From assembly GCF_019145475.1 (NCBI RefSeq), contig NZ_JAHTKI010000011.1:1-64000 (forward strand): a stretch of 64,000 nucleotides of DNA, in the 5' to 3' direction. The position numbers were made by a program, and so were the translations under genes. This document shows positions 42,947 to 52,328 of the stretch, one piece after another. Under the pieces are notes generated by a model. That model was not told the origin of the DNA. It saw only the letters and a list, made by a program, of their open reading frames with translations, and made no database searches. This stretch comes from Pseudomonas botevensis (lineage in GTDB: Bacteria; Pseudomonadota; Gammaproteobacteria; Pseudomonadales; Pseudomonadaceae). Position 1 is the first letter of the stretch. Every line of letters begins with the position of its first letter.

Positions 42947-44020
42947 CTACAACTCGGGCTCATCCACACCGCTATAGATGTCGGAATCCTTGTACAGATC
43001 GTGGACATGGCGCACCAGCACCATGATCACCGCCGCCACCGGCAACGCCAGCAACACACCGGTAAAGCCGAACAGCTCGCCACCGGCCAGAATCGCGAAG
43101 ATCACCGCCACCGGATGCAGACCGATCCGGTCGCCGACCAGCAATGGCGTCAGCACCATGCCTTCCAGCGCCTGGCCGACCATGAACACCGCGACGATCC
43201 CGATCATCGGATACAGCTCGCCACCGAACTGGAACAACCCGGCAATCAGCGCCGCCCCGATCCCGATCACAAACCCCATGTACGGCACGATGGCCGCCAA
43301 ACCCGCAATCAGGCCGATCAACAACCCCAGCTCCAGCCCGACGATCATCAGGCCCGCCGCGTAAATCACCCCAAGCGCCAGCATCACCAGCAATTGCCCG
43401 CGCACAAACGCCCCCAGCACTTCATGACACTCACCGGCCAGCGCCACCACGCGCTCCTCGCGGTCACGGGGCAGCAGGCTGCGGATCTTGGCCATCATCA
43501 GATCCCAGTCACGCAGCAGGTAGAAACTCACCACCGGGATCAGCACCAGATTCGCCAGCCAGCCGATCAGCGCAAGGCTCGAAGCGGTCGCCTGGCTCAG
43601 CACCACGCCGACGATATCAGTGGTCTGCCCCATATGTTCGCTGATCGCCGCCTTGACCTTGTCGAACTTCCAGAAACCATCCGACAGCCCCAGCTTCGAC
43701 TGCGCCCACGGCAATGCGGTGTGCTGCAGCCAGTCGAGCATTTGCGGGGCAAGCTCGTACAGACGCAAAAGCTGCTTGGCGAGCATCGGCACCAGCACCA
43801 GCAGCAACGTGGTGACAATCAGCGTAAACAGCGCAAACACCGTGATCACGCCCCAGGTTCGCGACAGGCCAAGCCTTTCCAGACGATCCACCAGCGGGTC
43901 GAACAGATAGGCGAGCAGCAGCGCCACCAGAAACGGCATGAGGATCGGGTGCAGCAACCACACAAACGCGCAAAGCAGGAGCACCCCACCGAGCCAGAAC
44001 CAACGCCGCGTATCGGCCAT
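42947..44020 (-). CDS. AI-2E family transporter (PerM)
   Basis: 357 residues with about eight hydrophobic segments. FVALLLAYLFDPLVDRLERL, PVVSFYLLRDWD, IAGLAAIVPYMGFVIGIGAA and GMVLTPLLVGDRIGLHPVAVIF are characteristic of the AI-2E/PerM family. Members export AI-2, ions or function in stress; the role here is not known. It lies in the conserved hda / perM / DUF2066 block, 36 bp after DUF2066 stops. Confidence 0.92.
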   Translation of the reverse strand: MADTRRWFWLGGVLLLCAFVWLLHPILMPFLVALLLAYLFDPLVDRLERLGLSRTWGVITVFALFTLIVTTLLLVLVPMLAKQLLRLYELAPQMLDWLQHTALPWAQSKLGLSDGFWKFDKVKAAISEHMGQTTDIVGVVLSQATASSLALIGWLANLVLIPVVSFYLLRDWDLMMAKIRSLLPRDREERVVALAGECHEVLGAFVRGQLLVMLALGVIYAAGLMIVGLELGLLIGLIAGLAAIVPYMGFVIGIGAALIAGLFQFGGELYPMIGIVAVFMVGQALEGMVLTPLLVGDRIGLHPVAVIFAILAGGELFGFTGVLLALPVAAVIMVLVRHVHDLYKDSDIYSGVDEPEL

Positions 44021-44056
44021 TTACCACTCCATAGCTTCTATATAAGAAAGAAAAAC

Positions 44057-45115
44057 CTACCAGCGAAACCGCAATGCCGGCGCCGCTGGTGTCGGGGCCG
44101 GTGTAACCACCGGTGCGGCTCCGGGAGCCACAGGTTCCGGCGCAGCAGCCGGCGCCGGCGTCTCGGCCGGCAACTCCTGCAATTTCGCCAGCGACAGCTG
44201 CGCCCGCAACTGGTCGGCGCTGCCGTTGACCCGATACACGATCCGGTCGCCATCGACGCTTTGCACACGCACGCCGAACGGTTCGAGCATGCGCAACAGT
44301 GTCGCGTAATGCTCCAGATTCATGCCCTGCACTTCCAAGGTCTGCTGCCCCGATGCGCCGGGCTTGGCGACAAACCGTGGCGCCAGACGCTCGGCAACCG
44401 CGAGCATCACCGCATCGGCGACCGCCGCCTGATCGGCGCCCTGCACGCTGCCGGCCTCCTTTTGATCCCCCAGCCACAGATGCCATTTGGCCTGCCACTG
44501 CCCGCCCTCTTCCCGGGCATGCACCGCCAGCAAGGCGTCAGCGCTGTAGCGCTCTGAAGCCGCCCGCAACGGCGCCGGATCGGTGCCTTCCAGAGTCGGC
44601 GCAGTGGCCACCAACTGCTCGCTCAGATCTGCCAGCGGCAAGTGCAGTGGCAACCCACGGTGCTGGGCAGCTCGGCGCAACGCTGCCGCGCTGGCCTGGC
44701 CGTCGCCGACCAGGCTTGAGCCCTCGGCGGAATCGTTCAGCCACCAGCTCAGGATCGACGGCCGATTGCCGCCCCACAACGCCAGTCCGGCGCGGCGCAA
44801 GGCCTGCTCGGTGGTCCCCGGATCGAAATCGACTTTCAGCACTTCCGGCGGCCCGGCATCAAAGCCGTACTGGCTGATGATCTGCTGCGGATCCTTGCGA
44901 ATCGCCGCCAGCCCAGGGTTTTGCGGAGCTTTCGGGTCACCGGTCAGGCGCAGCACCAGGGTGTCCAGCGCCGCTTGCGTGGCTCGGTCACGCTCTTCCG
45001 GCGCCTGGCCCGTGACCGGTTGCCGCACTTGATACAGACCTTTGAGGTTTTCCGCGTGACTGGCAAGACTTGCCAGCGACAAACAACCCACAAACAGCAA
45101 TTTACAAAAACGCAT
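44057..45115 (-). CDS. DUF2066 protein, exported
   Basis: 352 residues. A signal peptide ends at ASHA-ENLKG. The DUF2066 blocks GLYQVRQPVTGQAPEERDRA, ATQAALDTLVLRLTGD and LSWWLNDSA are clear; the C-terminal ~40 residues are rich in Ala and Pro (low complexity). Function is unknown. The ATG at 45115 gives the signal peptide; the longer upstream reading is rejected. It neighbours purM across a 375-bp gap and lies next to perM. Confidence 0.88.
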   Translation of the reverse strand: MRFCKLLFVGCLSLASLASHAENLKGLYQVRQPVTGQAPEERDRATQAALDTLVLRLTGDPKAPQNPGLAAIRKDPQQIISQYGFDAGPPEVLKVDFDPGTTEQALRRAGLALWGGNRPSILSWWLNDSAEGSSLVGDGQASAAALRRAAQHRGLPLHLPLADLSEQLVATAPTLEGTDPAPLRAASERYSADALLAVHAREEGGQWQAKWHLWLGDQKEAGSVQGADQAAVADAVMLAVAERLAPRFVAKPGASGQQTLEVQGMNLEHYATLLRMLEPFGVRVQSVDGDRIVYRVNGSADQLRAQLSLAKLQELPAETPAPAAAPEPVAPGAAPVVTPAPTPAAPALRFRW

Positions 45116-45490
45116 GGAGAATTCCCGTCGACAAGAGCGGCTGGAACAGGCCGCGTGAACCGGTTGAGCAAGCCTGTGACCACAGGCCATTGCAAAACAT
45201 TCACACGCGGGCGGTAAGTTTTTGCTCTTCCTAAAGATAGACGGCTTCCTTATACAGGCACCCGTGATGTCACCTACAGCGACAATTGCAAAAAAATTCC
45301 GGCGATATGCCCCTGCCCGTCGGCGTGAGGATGGCCGCTGCCCCTCAAGCCTGATAAAATCGCGCGCCTTCGCAGACCGGCAACAGCCGGGCACCTCGAA
45401 ACTCGCGTGAGGCAATCGCCCCCGTCGGTTCCGGCGTCCCCGCTGGACTCGGTCGTTACCCCTGAATCCCCTCCCCTAAAGGCCTGGATC
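45116..45490. promoter_or_regulatory. Divergent region before DUF2066 and purM
   Basis: No gene is seen here. An extended -10, TGA-TAAAAT (45352-45360), lies about 130 bp ahead of purM and is the best promoter candidate; no good -35 is seen. A purM reading frame is open upstream to 45407 but has no start with an SD. Confidence 0.45.
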
Positions 45491-46549
45491 ATGAGCAAGC
45501 AACCCTCCCTGAGCTACAAGGACGCCGGTGTAGACATCGACGCCGGTGAAGCATTGGTCGAACGCATCAAGAGCGTCGCCAAGCGCACTGCGCGCCCGGA
45601 AGTCATGGGCGGCCTGGGCGGTTTCGGCGCCCTCTGCGAAATCCCGGCCGGCTACAAGCAGCCAGTGCTGGTTTCCGGCACTGACGGCGTCGGCACCAAA
45701 CTGCGCCTGGCGCTGAACCTGAACAAGCACGACAGCATCGGCCAGGACCTGGTCGCCATGTGCGTCAACGATCTGGTGGTATGCGGCGCCGAACCGCTGT
45801 TCTTCCTCGACTACTACGCCACCGGCAAACTGAACGTCGACGTGGCCGCCACCGTGGTCACCGGCATCGGTGCAGGCTGCGAACTGGCTGGCTGCTCGCT
45901 GGTCGGCGGCGAAACCGCTGAAATGCCTGGCATGTACGAAGGCGAAGACTACGACCTGGCCGGCTTCTGCGTCGGCGTCGTGGAAAAAGCGGAAATCATC
46001 GACGGCTCCAAGGTTGCCACCGGTGATGCCCTGATCGCCCTGCCATCCTCCGGCCCGCACTCCAACGGCTACTCGCTGATCCGCAAGATCATCGAAGTGT
46101 CCGGCGCCGACATTGAAACCGTTCAGCTCGACGGCAAGCCGCTGACCGAACTGCTGATGGCCCCAACCCGTATCTACGTGAAGCCGCTGCTCAAGCTGAT
46201 CAAGGACACCGGCGCAGTCAAAGCCATGGCCCACATCACCGGTGGCGGCCTGCTGGACAACATCCCGCGCGTTCTGCCAAAAGGCGCTCAAGCCGTGGTT
46301 GACGTCGCCAGCTGGAACCGTCCGGCCGTGTTCGACTGGCTGCAAGAGAAAGGCAACGTCGACGAAACCGAGATGCACCGCGTGCTGAACTGCGGCGTGG
46401 GCATGGTGATCTGCGTGGCTCAGGAGCACGTCGAAACCGCACTGAACACCCTGCGTGATGCCGGCGAGCAGCCTTGGGTCATCGGCCAGATCGCTGCAGC
46501 CCCCGAAGGCGCTGCGCAGGTCGAGCTGAAAAACCTCAAGGCTCACTGA
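45491..46549 (+). CDS. purM: Phosphoribosylformylglycinamidine cyclo-ligase
   Basis: 352 residues. It closes the imidazole ring to AIR using [56 protein letters not shown] and [17 protein letters not shown] are invariant blocks. The ATG at 45491 has AAAGG ten bases upstream and starts the conserved sequence. The stop shares an A with the purN ATG (TGATG), so translation is coupled. Confidence 0.97.
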   Translation: MSKQPSLSYKDAGVDIDAGEALVERIKSVAKRTARPEVMGGLGGFGALCEIPAGYKQPVLVSGTDGVGTKLRLALNLNKHDSIGQDLVAMCVNDLVVCGAEPLFFLDYYATGKLNVDVAATVVTGIGAGCELAGCSLVGGETAEMPGMYEGEDYDLAGFCVGVVEKAEIIDGSKVATGDALIALPSSGPHSNGYSLIRKIIEVSGADIETVQLDGKPLTELLMAPTRIYVKPLLKLIKDTGAVKAMAHITGGGLLDNIPRVLPKGAQAVVDVASWNRPAVFDWLQEKGNVDETEMHRVLNCGVGMVICVAQEHVETALNTLRDAGEQPWVIGQIAAAPEGAAQVELKNLKAH

Positions 46550-47199
46550 TGCCAAATACCTGTGATGTCGTGGTGCTGCTGTCCGGCACCGGCAGTAACT
46601 TGCAGGCCCTGATCGACAGCACGCGGACCGGCGACAGCCCGGTTCGCATCGCTGCGGTGATTTCCAACCGCGCCGACGCCTACGGCCTGCAACGCGCCAG
46701 CGAGGCGGGTATCGCCACCCGCTCGCTGGATCACAAGGCATTCGAAGGTCGCGAGGCCTTCGATGCCGCACTGATCGAACTGATCGACGAATTCCATCCC
46801 AAACTCGTGGTCCTGGCCGGGTTCATGCGCATCCTCAGCGCTGACTTCGTTCGCCACTACCAGGGTCGCCTGCTCAACATCCACCCGTCGCTGCTGCCCA
46901 AATACAAAGGGTTACACACTCATCAGCGCGCGCTGGAGGCCGGCGACGCCGAGCACGGCTGCTCCGTACACTTCGTCACCGAGGAACTCGATGGCGGACC
47001 ACTGGTCGTACAGGCAGTAATACCGGTAGAGTTGCACGATTCGCCGCAGAGTCTGGCGCAACGGGTTCACGTTCAGGAACACCTGATCTACCCGCTGGCC
47101 GTACGCTGGTTTGCCGAAGGACGACTGACCCTCGGCGAACAAGGTGCTTTACTGGATGGCCAGTTACTCGCGGCCAGCGGCCACTTGATTCGAAACTAG
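46549..47199 (+). CDS. purN: Phosphoribosylglycinamide formyltransferase
   Basis: 216 residues. It formylates GAR with 10-formyltetrahydrofolate. VVLLSGTGSNLQALID, GFMRILSADFV, LNIHPSLLPKYKGLHTHQRA and HFVTEELDGGPLV contain the catalytic Asn, His and Asp. It follows purM with a TGATG overlap. The DUF3108 gene starts nine bases later, probably in the same transcript. Confidence 0.97.
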   Translation: MPNTCDVVVLLSGTGSNLQALIDSTRTGDSPVRIAAVISNRADAYGLQRASEAGIATRSLDHKAFEGREAFDAALIELIDEFHPKLVVLAGFMRILSADFVRHYQGRLLNIHPSLLPKYKGLHTHQRALEAGDAEHGCSVHFVTEELDGGPLVVQAVIPVELHDSPQSLAQRVHVQEHLIYPLAVRWFAEGRLTLGEQGALLDGQLLAASGHLIRN

Positions 47200-47207
47200 G
47201 AGATATT

Positions 47208-47921
47208 ATGCGTCGCGCCCTGCTCTTCGCTTGCGCTCTGCTTGCCCTGCCTTTCGCGCAGGCGGCCGATCTTCAACCGTTCTCCGCCAGCTATACCGCC
47301 GACTGGAAGCAGTTGCCCATGAGCGGCACCGCCTCGCGCAGCCTGACCAAGGAAGCCAACGGCGTCTGGAAACTCAGCTTCAAAGCCTCGATGATGATCG
47401 CCAGCCTGTCCGAGGAAAGCACCCTGACCCTCGACAAGGACACCTTGCTGCCGCAGTCCTACCACTTCGAACGTGGCGGCCTGGGCAAGGCGAAAAAGGC
47501 GGATCTGGATTTCGACTGGAACAGCAAAATGGTCACCGGCACCGACCGTGGCGATGCGGTGAAGGTCCCGCTGAATCGCGGCATGGTCGACAAGTCCACC
47601 TACCAGCTCGCGCTGCAGCATGACGTGGCGGCCGGCAAGAAGACCATGAGCTATCAGGTCGTTGATGGCGGCGAAGTCGATACCTATGACTTCCGCGTAC
47701 TGGGTTCGGAGAAAGTTGAAACCAAGGCCGGCCAGATCGAAGCGATCAAGGTCGAGCGCGTGCGCGATCCGACACAAAGCAAACGCATCACCGTCCTGTG
47801 GTTCGCCAAGGATTGGGATTACCTGCTGGTGCGCCTGCAACAGGTCGAAACCGACGGCAAGGAGTACAACATCATGCTCCTGGACGGCACGGTCAACGGG
47901 AAAACCGTTAAAGGCAGTTGA
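47208..47921 (+). CDS. DUF3108 protein, exported
   Basis: 237 residues. A signal peptide ends at PFAQA-ADLQ. The DUF3108 beta-rich fold reads FSASYTADWKQLPMSGTASR, SLSEESTLTLDKDTLLPQSY, VDTYDFRVLGSEKVETKAGQ and LWFAKDWDYLLVRLQQVETD. Function is unknown; these proteins resemble periplasmic lipid- or polymer-binding folds. It lies nine bases after purN, in the purMN operon, and ends with a strong terminator. Confidence 0.88.
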   Translation: MRRALLFACALLALPFAQAADLQPFSASYTADWKQLPMSGTASRSLTKEANGVWKLSFKASMMIASLSEESTLTLDKDTLLPQSYHFERGGLGKAKKADLDFDWNSKMVTGTDRGDAVKVPLNRGMVDKSTYQLALQHDVAAGKKTMSYQVVDGGEVDTYDFRVLGSEKVETKAGQIEAIKVERVRDPTQSKRITVLWFAKDWDYLLVRLQQVETDGKEYNIMLLDGTVNGKTVKGS

Positions 47922-47937
47922 TCTGCTGCGATATCGA

Positions 47938-47966
47938 GAAGCCCCGCATTTGCGGGGCTTTTTTTC
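47938..47966 (+). terminator. Rho-independent terminator of the purMN operon
   Basis: GAAGCCCCGC, an ATTT loop and GCGGGGCTTTTTTTC, 17 nt after the DUF3108 stop. Confidence 0.92.
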
Positions 47967-48017
47967 GTCTGCGATTCGACGCAGGTTCTACGTGTGTTGT
48001 TTAGGCAGGCTCCCGGC

Positions 48018-49643
48018 TCACACCGAAAACTTCGCCACCATACTGTTCAAATCCACCGCCAGCCGCGACAGTTCCTGGCTCGCTGCACTGGTCTGATTGG
48101 CACCGGCCGAAGTCTGCATGGCCAGATCACGGATATTCATCAGATTGCGGTCAACTTCCCGCGCCACCGCCGCCTGTTCTTCCGAGGCGCTGGCGATCAC
48201 CAGATTGCGTTCGTTGATCAAGGTAAACGCCGAGGCAATTTCCTCCAGCGCCACCCCGGCGGCTTTTGCCAGCTCCAGGGTCGACCGGGCGCGGACGTTG
48301 CTTTGCTGCATCGAGCTGACCGCCGAATCGGTGCCCTGCTGGATGCCGCCGATCATCTGCTCGATTTCCCGGGTCGATTGCTGGGTGCGATGAGCCAACG
48401 CCCGAACCTCATCGGCCACCACCGCAAAACCGCGCCCGGCATCACCGGCACGGGCAGCCTCGATCGCCGCGTTCAACGCCAGCAGATTGGTCTGCTCGGC
48501 AATCGAGCGAATCACCTCCAGCACTTTGCTGATACCGTAGACCTTTTGCGCCAGATCCTCGACCTGGCTCGCATTGGCGGTGACATCGTCGGCCAGCAAC
48601 TCGATGGACGACACCGTCTGCTGCACCTGCTCGCGACCATGCTGGGCAATGCGATCCGACTCGCGCGACGCCTCGGAGGTCGCCACGGCGTTGCTCGCCA
48701 CTTCCTCCACGGCCGCCGTCATCTGGTTCACCGCCGTGGCCGCCTGCTCGATCTCCAGGCTCTGCTGATGCAGCCCGCGCGTAGCGTCTTCGGTGACGCA
48801 ACTCAGCTCTTCGGAAGCCGAGGCCAACTGGCTGGAGGATTCGGAGATCCGCCGGATGGTGTCGCGCAGACTGTGTTGCATGCTCTTGAGCGCATGCAGC
48901 AGTCGCGCCGGCTCATCCGTGCCGATGATGCGGATATCGCCGGTCAGATCGCCGCCCGCCACCACCTCGGCGACCCCCAGAGATTGCGCCAGCGGCACCA
49001 CAATGCTGCGAGTCAGCAGCAGCGCCAGGCCAACGGTGATCAGCGCGGTGAGGCCGATCATCACCCCGACCCACACCCGCGAATTGATGAACACCAGCCG
49101 CGCCGCTTCAGTGGCGAGGTTGGCATTGTGCTTGTTCAGTTCCACCAGTTCGCGCAGGGTGACCGCGATCTCATCGGCCAGCGGGTTCATCTGCCCATTG
49201 AGAATCGCCGCTGCCTCATCAACCTTGCCCTGCGCGGACAAGACCATGACCTGCGCCTGAAGCTCCAGATACTTATGCTCGGCAACCTTGAAGCGATCAA
49301 ACAGCGCACGCTCCTCGGGCAGCACGATCAACACATCGTAGCGCTGCTGCGCCTCACTCAGCACACCACGCAGTTCGTTGAGCTTGGCAACGTTCTGATC
49401 GAGGGCTTGCTGATCGCGATTGAGCAACAGACGCATGGTCAGCGCTCGCAGCCGCAGCATGTCCTGACTCATTTCACCGACCGCCATCACACTGGGCAGC
49501 CAGTTGTTGTCGACCTCATCGGACTGCGCGCGCATGTTGGACATCTGCAACAGGGCGAACGCGCCGAGGGCAAACACCATCAGCGCCAGCAGGCCGAACC
49601 CCATGCCGGCACGAGGGGCAATATTGAGACTACGGATGCTCAT
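48018..49643 (-). CDS. Methyl-accepting chemotaxis protein (4HB-type sensor)
   Basis: 541 residues. One transmembrane helix (GFGLLALMVFALGAFALLQM), a four-helix-bundle periplasmic sensor at about residues 45-190, a second helix (VMIGLTALITVGLALLLTR), a HAMP domain and the MCP signalling domain with the invariant tip IAEQTNLLALNAAIEAARAG. The ligand is unknown. The ATG at 49643 has AAGGAG nine bases upstream. It is monocistronic and ends 97 bp from the convergent purMN terminator. Confidence 0.93.
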   Translation of the reverse strand: MSIRSLNIAPRAGMGFGLLALMVFALGAFALLQMSNMRAQSDEVDNNWLPSVMAVGEMSQDMLRLRALTMRLLLNRDQQALDQNVAKLNELRGVLSEAQQRYDVLIVLPEERALFDRFKVAEHKYLELQAQVMVLSAQGKVDEAAAILNGQMNPLADEIAVTLRELVELNKHNANLATEAARLVFINSRVWVGVMIGLTALITVGLALLLTRSIVVPLAQSLGVAEVVAGGDLTGDIRIIGTDEPARLLHALKSMQHSLRDTIRRISESSSQLASASEELSCVTEDATRGLHQQSLEIEQAATAVNQMTAAVEEVASNAVATSEASRESDRIAQHGREQVQQTVSSIELLADDVTANASQVEDLAQKVYGISKVLEVIRSIAEQTNLLALNAAIEAARAGDAGRGFAVVADEVRALAHRTQQSTREIEQMIGGIQQGTDSAVSSMQQSNVRARSTLELAKAAGVALEEIASAFTLINERNLVIASASEEQAAVAREVDRNLMNIRDLAMQTSAGANQTSAASQELSRLAVDLNSMVAKFSV

Positions 49644-50003
49644 TGCTCTGGCTCCTTCCAAAAGCGCTGCATCAACCCTGCAGCTGGTTGCTTTAGAAGG
49701 TATCGGCCCTGAGAAAAAATGCGTAAGACCAAAAGGTGATATCAAAAGGCCTTACTACTTCGAACCCTCGGCATTAACGATTCAGCGTCGTTTTCTCGGA
49801 CTTGGGCACTGATCGCGGCAAGATCGATAACGTCAGACGAAACACCGACACAATTAATCTCCGGCAGACAGGCATAGGCTAGACCCTACCTGACCATCAG
49901 GATTCGTCCTTGCAGGAAAGTGGAACGCGCCTCTGTGGGAATGCTCTATAACTGCAAGGTCTTTTTTGATCGAATGACTTTTCCTACTGCTTGTGAGGTT
50001 CCC
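49644..50003. other. Divergent intergenic region (MCP / OsmC)
   Basis: No gene is seen here. A possible -10 (TATAAC, 49947-49952) precedes the OsmC gene, but no good -35 lies at 16-18 bp. Nothing else stands out. Confidence 0.35.
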
Positions 50004-50420
50004 ATGACCGTTACCGTCAATACCGTCTCCGCTGAAGGCTATCGTCACACCGTACAAATCGATGACCACGAATTGTTTGCCGACGCGCCGCTTGCCGCCG
50101 GCGGCGAAGGCTCGGCACCCGAGCCCCACGATTACTTCGACGCCGCGCTCGGTGCCTGCAAGGCCCTGACCCTGAAGATCTACGCGAAGAAGAAAGACAT
50201 TCCGCTGACCGGCGTGGGCGTCGAGGTCAAACGCGACAACAGCCAGGAACAGAAAGGCAAATACGCCCTGCACGTCACACTGACCCTCAAAGGCGTGCTC
50301 ACCGACGCCCAGCGCGAGGAGTTGCTGCGCGTTGCCGACCGTTGCCCGATTCACAAACTGATGACCACCAGCGAAGTCACCATCGAAACCCACGCCCCAC
50401 AAGGCTTCGACAGCCAGTAA
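50004..50420 (+). CDS. OsmC-family hydroperoxide-detoxifying protein
   Basis: 138 residues. The OsmC/Ohr fold is complete, with the peroxidatic Cys52 (DAALGACKALTLKIYAKKK) and resolving Cys114 (RVADRCPIHKLM). These Cys-based peroxidases reduce organic hydroperoxides. The ATG at 50004 follows GAGG by seven bases; the in-frame upstream extension is not supported. It is followed by the pirin gene 61 bp downstream on the same strand. Confidence 0.93.
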   Translation: MTVTVNTVSAEGYRHTVQIDDHELFADAPLAAGGEGSAPEPHDYFDAALGACKALTLKIYAKKKDIPLTGVGVEVKRDNSQEQKGKYALHVTLTLKGVLTDAQREELLRVADRCPIHKLMTTSEVTIETHAPQGFDSQ

Positions 50421-50481
50421 TCACCACGACGCCTCTGGCGGGTTATGCTCCGCGCATCACCCGCCCCGCCTGGAATACCCC

Positions 50482-51348
50482 ATGGACAGCCAACCCCTGA
50501 TCATCCGCCCGCGCGCCGAAGACGTCGAAGGCCAGCCGATCCTGCGCCCTCTGCCGTCAGCCAAATGCCGCAATGTCGGGCCTTTCGTGTTTTTCGACCA
50601 CATGCTCGAAACGGTTTATCCGACGGGCAAAGGCATGAACATCCGACAGCATCCGCACATAGGTCTGTCGACCCTCACCTATTTGTTTGAAGGACAGATC
50701 CAGCACAAGGACAGCCTGGGTTCGGATCAGGTGGTCAATGCCGGCGACGTCAGCTGGATGACCGCCGGCAGCGCCATCGCCCATGTCGAGCGCACGCCCG
50801 AAGCCTTGTGGGAGCGCAGCTTTACGATGCATGGCTTGCAGATCTGGCTGGCCTCGCCAAAAGATCACGAGCAAGGCCCCGGGCATTACAGCCATCACCC
50901 GGCCGCGACTTTGCCGGTCAGCGATAACCTCGGCGTGCAGATCCGGATGATTGCCGGGTCAGGCTTTTGCCTGGAATCGCCGGTGCCGGTGCTTTCTCCT
51001 ACGCTGTACGCCGAATTGAAGATGCAGACCGCGACCACCCTGCTGATCCCCACCGAACATGAGGAACGGGCGTTGTATGTGTTGAGCGGCGACGTGCAAC
51101 TGAACGGCGAGACGGTGGAGCCCCATGCACTGGTGGTATTGCCTGCCGGGGAAGAGATGACGCTGTTTGCCAACAGCGATACGCATGCCGTGCTGTTCGG
51201 CGGCGCGCCACTGGACGGGCCACGACGGATCAACTGGAATTTTGTTGCGAGCGATCCGGCGGCGATCGATGAGGCGCGGCGTAAATGGGCGGCCGGGGAT
51301 TGGCCGACGGTGCCGGGGGAAGTCGAGCGCATCGAGCTACCCCGTTAA
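50482..51348 (+). CDS. Pirin family protein (bicupin)
   Basis: 288 residues. The N-terminal pirin cupin has the metal site HPHIGLSTLTYLFEGQIQHKDS with VNAGDVSWMTAGSAIAHVER; a second cupin follows (ERALYVLSGDVQLN). Pirins act as redox-sensitive iron proteins or quercetinase-type dioxygenases; the role here is unknown. The start is ATG at 50482 with TGGAA upstream. A MITE-like element follows. Confidence 0.92.
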   Translation: MDSQPLIIRPRAEDVEGQPILRPLPSAKCRNVGPFVFFDHMLETVYPTGKGMNIRQHPHIGLSTLTYLFEGQIQHKDSLGSDQVVNAGDVSWMTAGSAIAHVERTPEALWERSFTMHGLQIWLASPKDHEQGPGHYSHHPAATLPVSDNLGVQIRMIAGSGFCLESPVPVLSPTLYAELKMQTATTLLIPTEHEERALYVLSGDVQLNGETVEPHALVVLPAGEEMTLFANSDTHAVLFGGAPLDGPRRINWNFVASDPAAIDEARRKWAAGDWPTVPGEVERIELPR

Positions 51349-51355
51349 ACCGCTA

Positions 51356-51509
51356 CCCTCCCCCGGAGGGAGAGGGAGCCGACCGAAGTGTCTTGCGCCA
51401 TCTATCGACCTGAAAGACCCATTCGATAATGGATTCTCAGGTCAACGCAGTTCCCGAGCAACCCATGGTCAGTCCCCTCTCCCTCCGGGAGAGGGTCAGG
51501 GAGAGGGGC
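51356..51509. repeat. MITE-like palindromic element
   Basis: CCCTCCCCCGGAGGGAGAGG at 51356 and its inverted counterpart ending near 51496 (CCCTCTCCCTCCGGGAGAGG) enclose ~85 bp; an extra GTCAGGGAGAGG continues the second arm. The ends are similar but not identical. It resembles non-autonomous palindromic repeats scattered in Pseudomonas genomes. No ORF is present. It separates the pirin and dienelactone hydrolase genes. Confidence 0.55.
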
Positions 51510-51531
51510 TTTTACCTTGGCTTCAGGGCCA

Positions 51532-52260
51532 TCAGCCCTTGAACACCTCGTCCAGCAAGTCATGCATCGATTTGAATGCCCGCGCCGCCGTCTTCGCGTC
51601 GTACATCATCTTGCCCGGCACATTGGCATGCGGATCAGTGAACGAATGCACCGCGCCGCCGTAGCTCAGCAATTGCCAATCCACGCCCGCCGCATTCATT
51701 TCCTCTTCGAATGCCGGCAGTTGCTCTTTTGGCACCAGCGGGTCGGAAGCGCCATGCAGCACCAGCACCGAGCCCTTGATATTCTTCGCATCCGCCGGGT
51801 TCGGTGAATCCAGCGTGCCATGGAACGAGACCGCCGCTTTCACCGGCGCACCGGTACGGGCCAGATCCAGCGCACAGCAACCGCCGAAGCAGAAACCGAA
51901 TACCGCCAGTTTCGACATATCGACCGCCGCTTCTCCTTGCGCCTGCAACTGCTCGAACGAAGCCTGCATCCGCTTGCGCAGCAGGGCCCGGTCATTCTTC
52001 AGCGGCATCATTGCCGCACCAGCCTGATCGGCATTCTGTGGCCGTACCGCTTGACCATAGATGTCGGCAATCAACACCACATAGCCCTTGGCCGCCACCG
52101 ACTTGGCAATATCTTCCGCGCCGGCACTGACACCCATCCAGTTCGGTGCCATCAGCAGCCCCGGTCGAGCACCTTTGTGATCGGCGTCGAACGCCAAACG
52201 GCCTTCATATGGCTGGCCATCAATCTGATAGACCACCGAACGTACAGTGACTTGGCTCAT
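51532..52260 (-). CDS. Dienelactone hydrolase family protein
   Basis: 242 residues of the alpha/beta-hydrolase fold with the Cys-Asp-His triad: Cys124 (FGFCFGGCCAL), Asp173 (GASDPLVP) and His205 (GGAVHSFTDP). The Cys nucleophile is typical of DLH. The natural substrate is unknown; general carboxyl-ester hydrolysis is likely. The preceding terminator at 52293 belongs to htpG, so it is its own unit. Confidence 0.93.
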   Translation of the reverse strand: MSQVTVRSVVYQIDGQPYEGRLAFDADHKGARPGLLMAPNWMGVSAGAEDIAKSVAAKGYVVLIADIYGQAVRPQNADQAGAAMMPLKNDRALLRKRMQASFEQLQAQGEAAVDMSKLAVFGFCFGGCCALDLARTGAPVKAAVSFHGTLDSPNPADAKNIKGSVLVLHGASDPLVPKEQLPAFEEEMNAAGVDWQLLSYGGAVHSFTDPHANVPGKMMYDAKTAARAFKSMHDLLDEVFKG

Positions 52261-52292
52261 TTCTGACTCCTGAATTGTTCAATACCAGAATG

Positions 52293-52317
52293 AAAAAACC
52301 CGCCGAAGCGGGTTTTT
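52293..52317 (-). terminator. Rho-independent terminator of htpG
   Basis: AAAAAACCCGC, a CGAA loop and GCGGGTTTTT, 12 nt past the htpG stop on the minus strand. Confidence 0.85.
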
Positions 52318-52328
52318 CTACAACGTGA

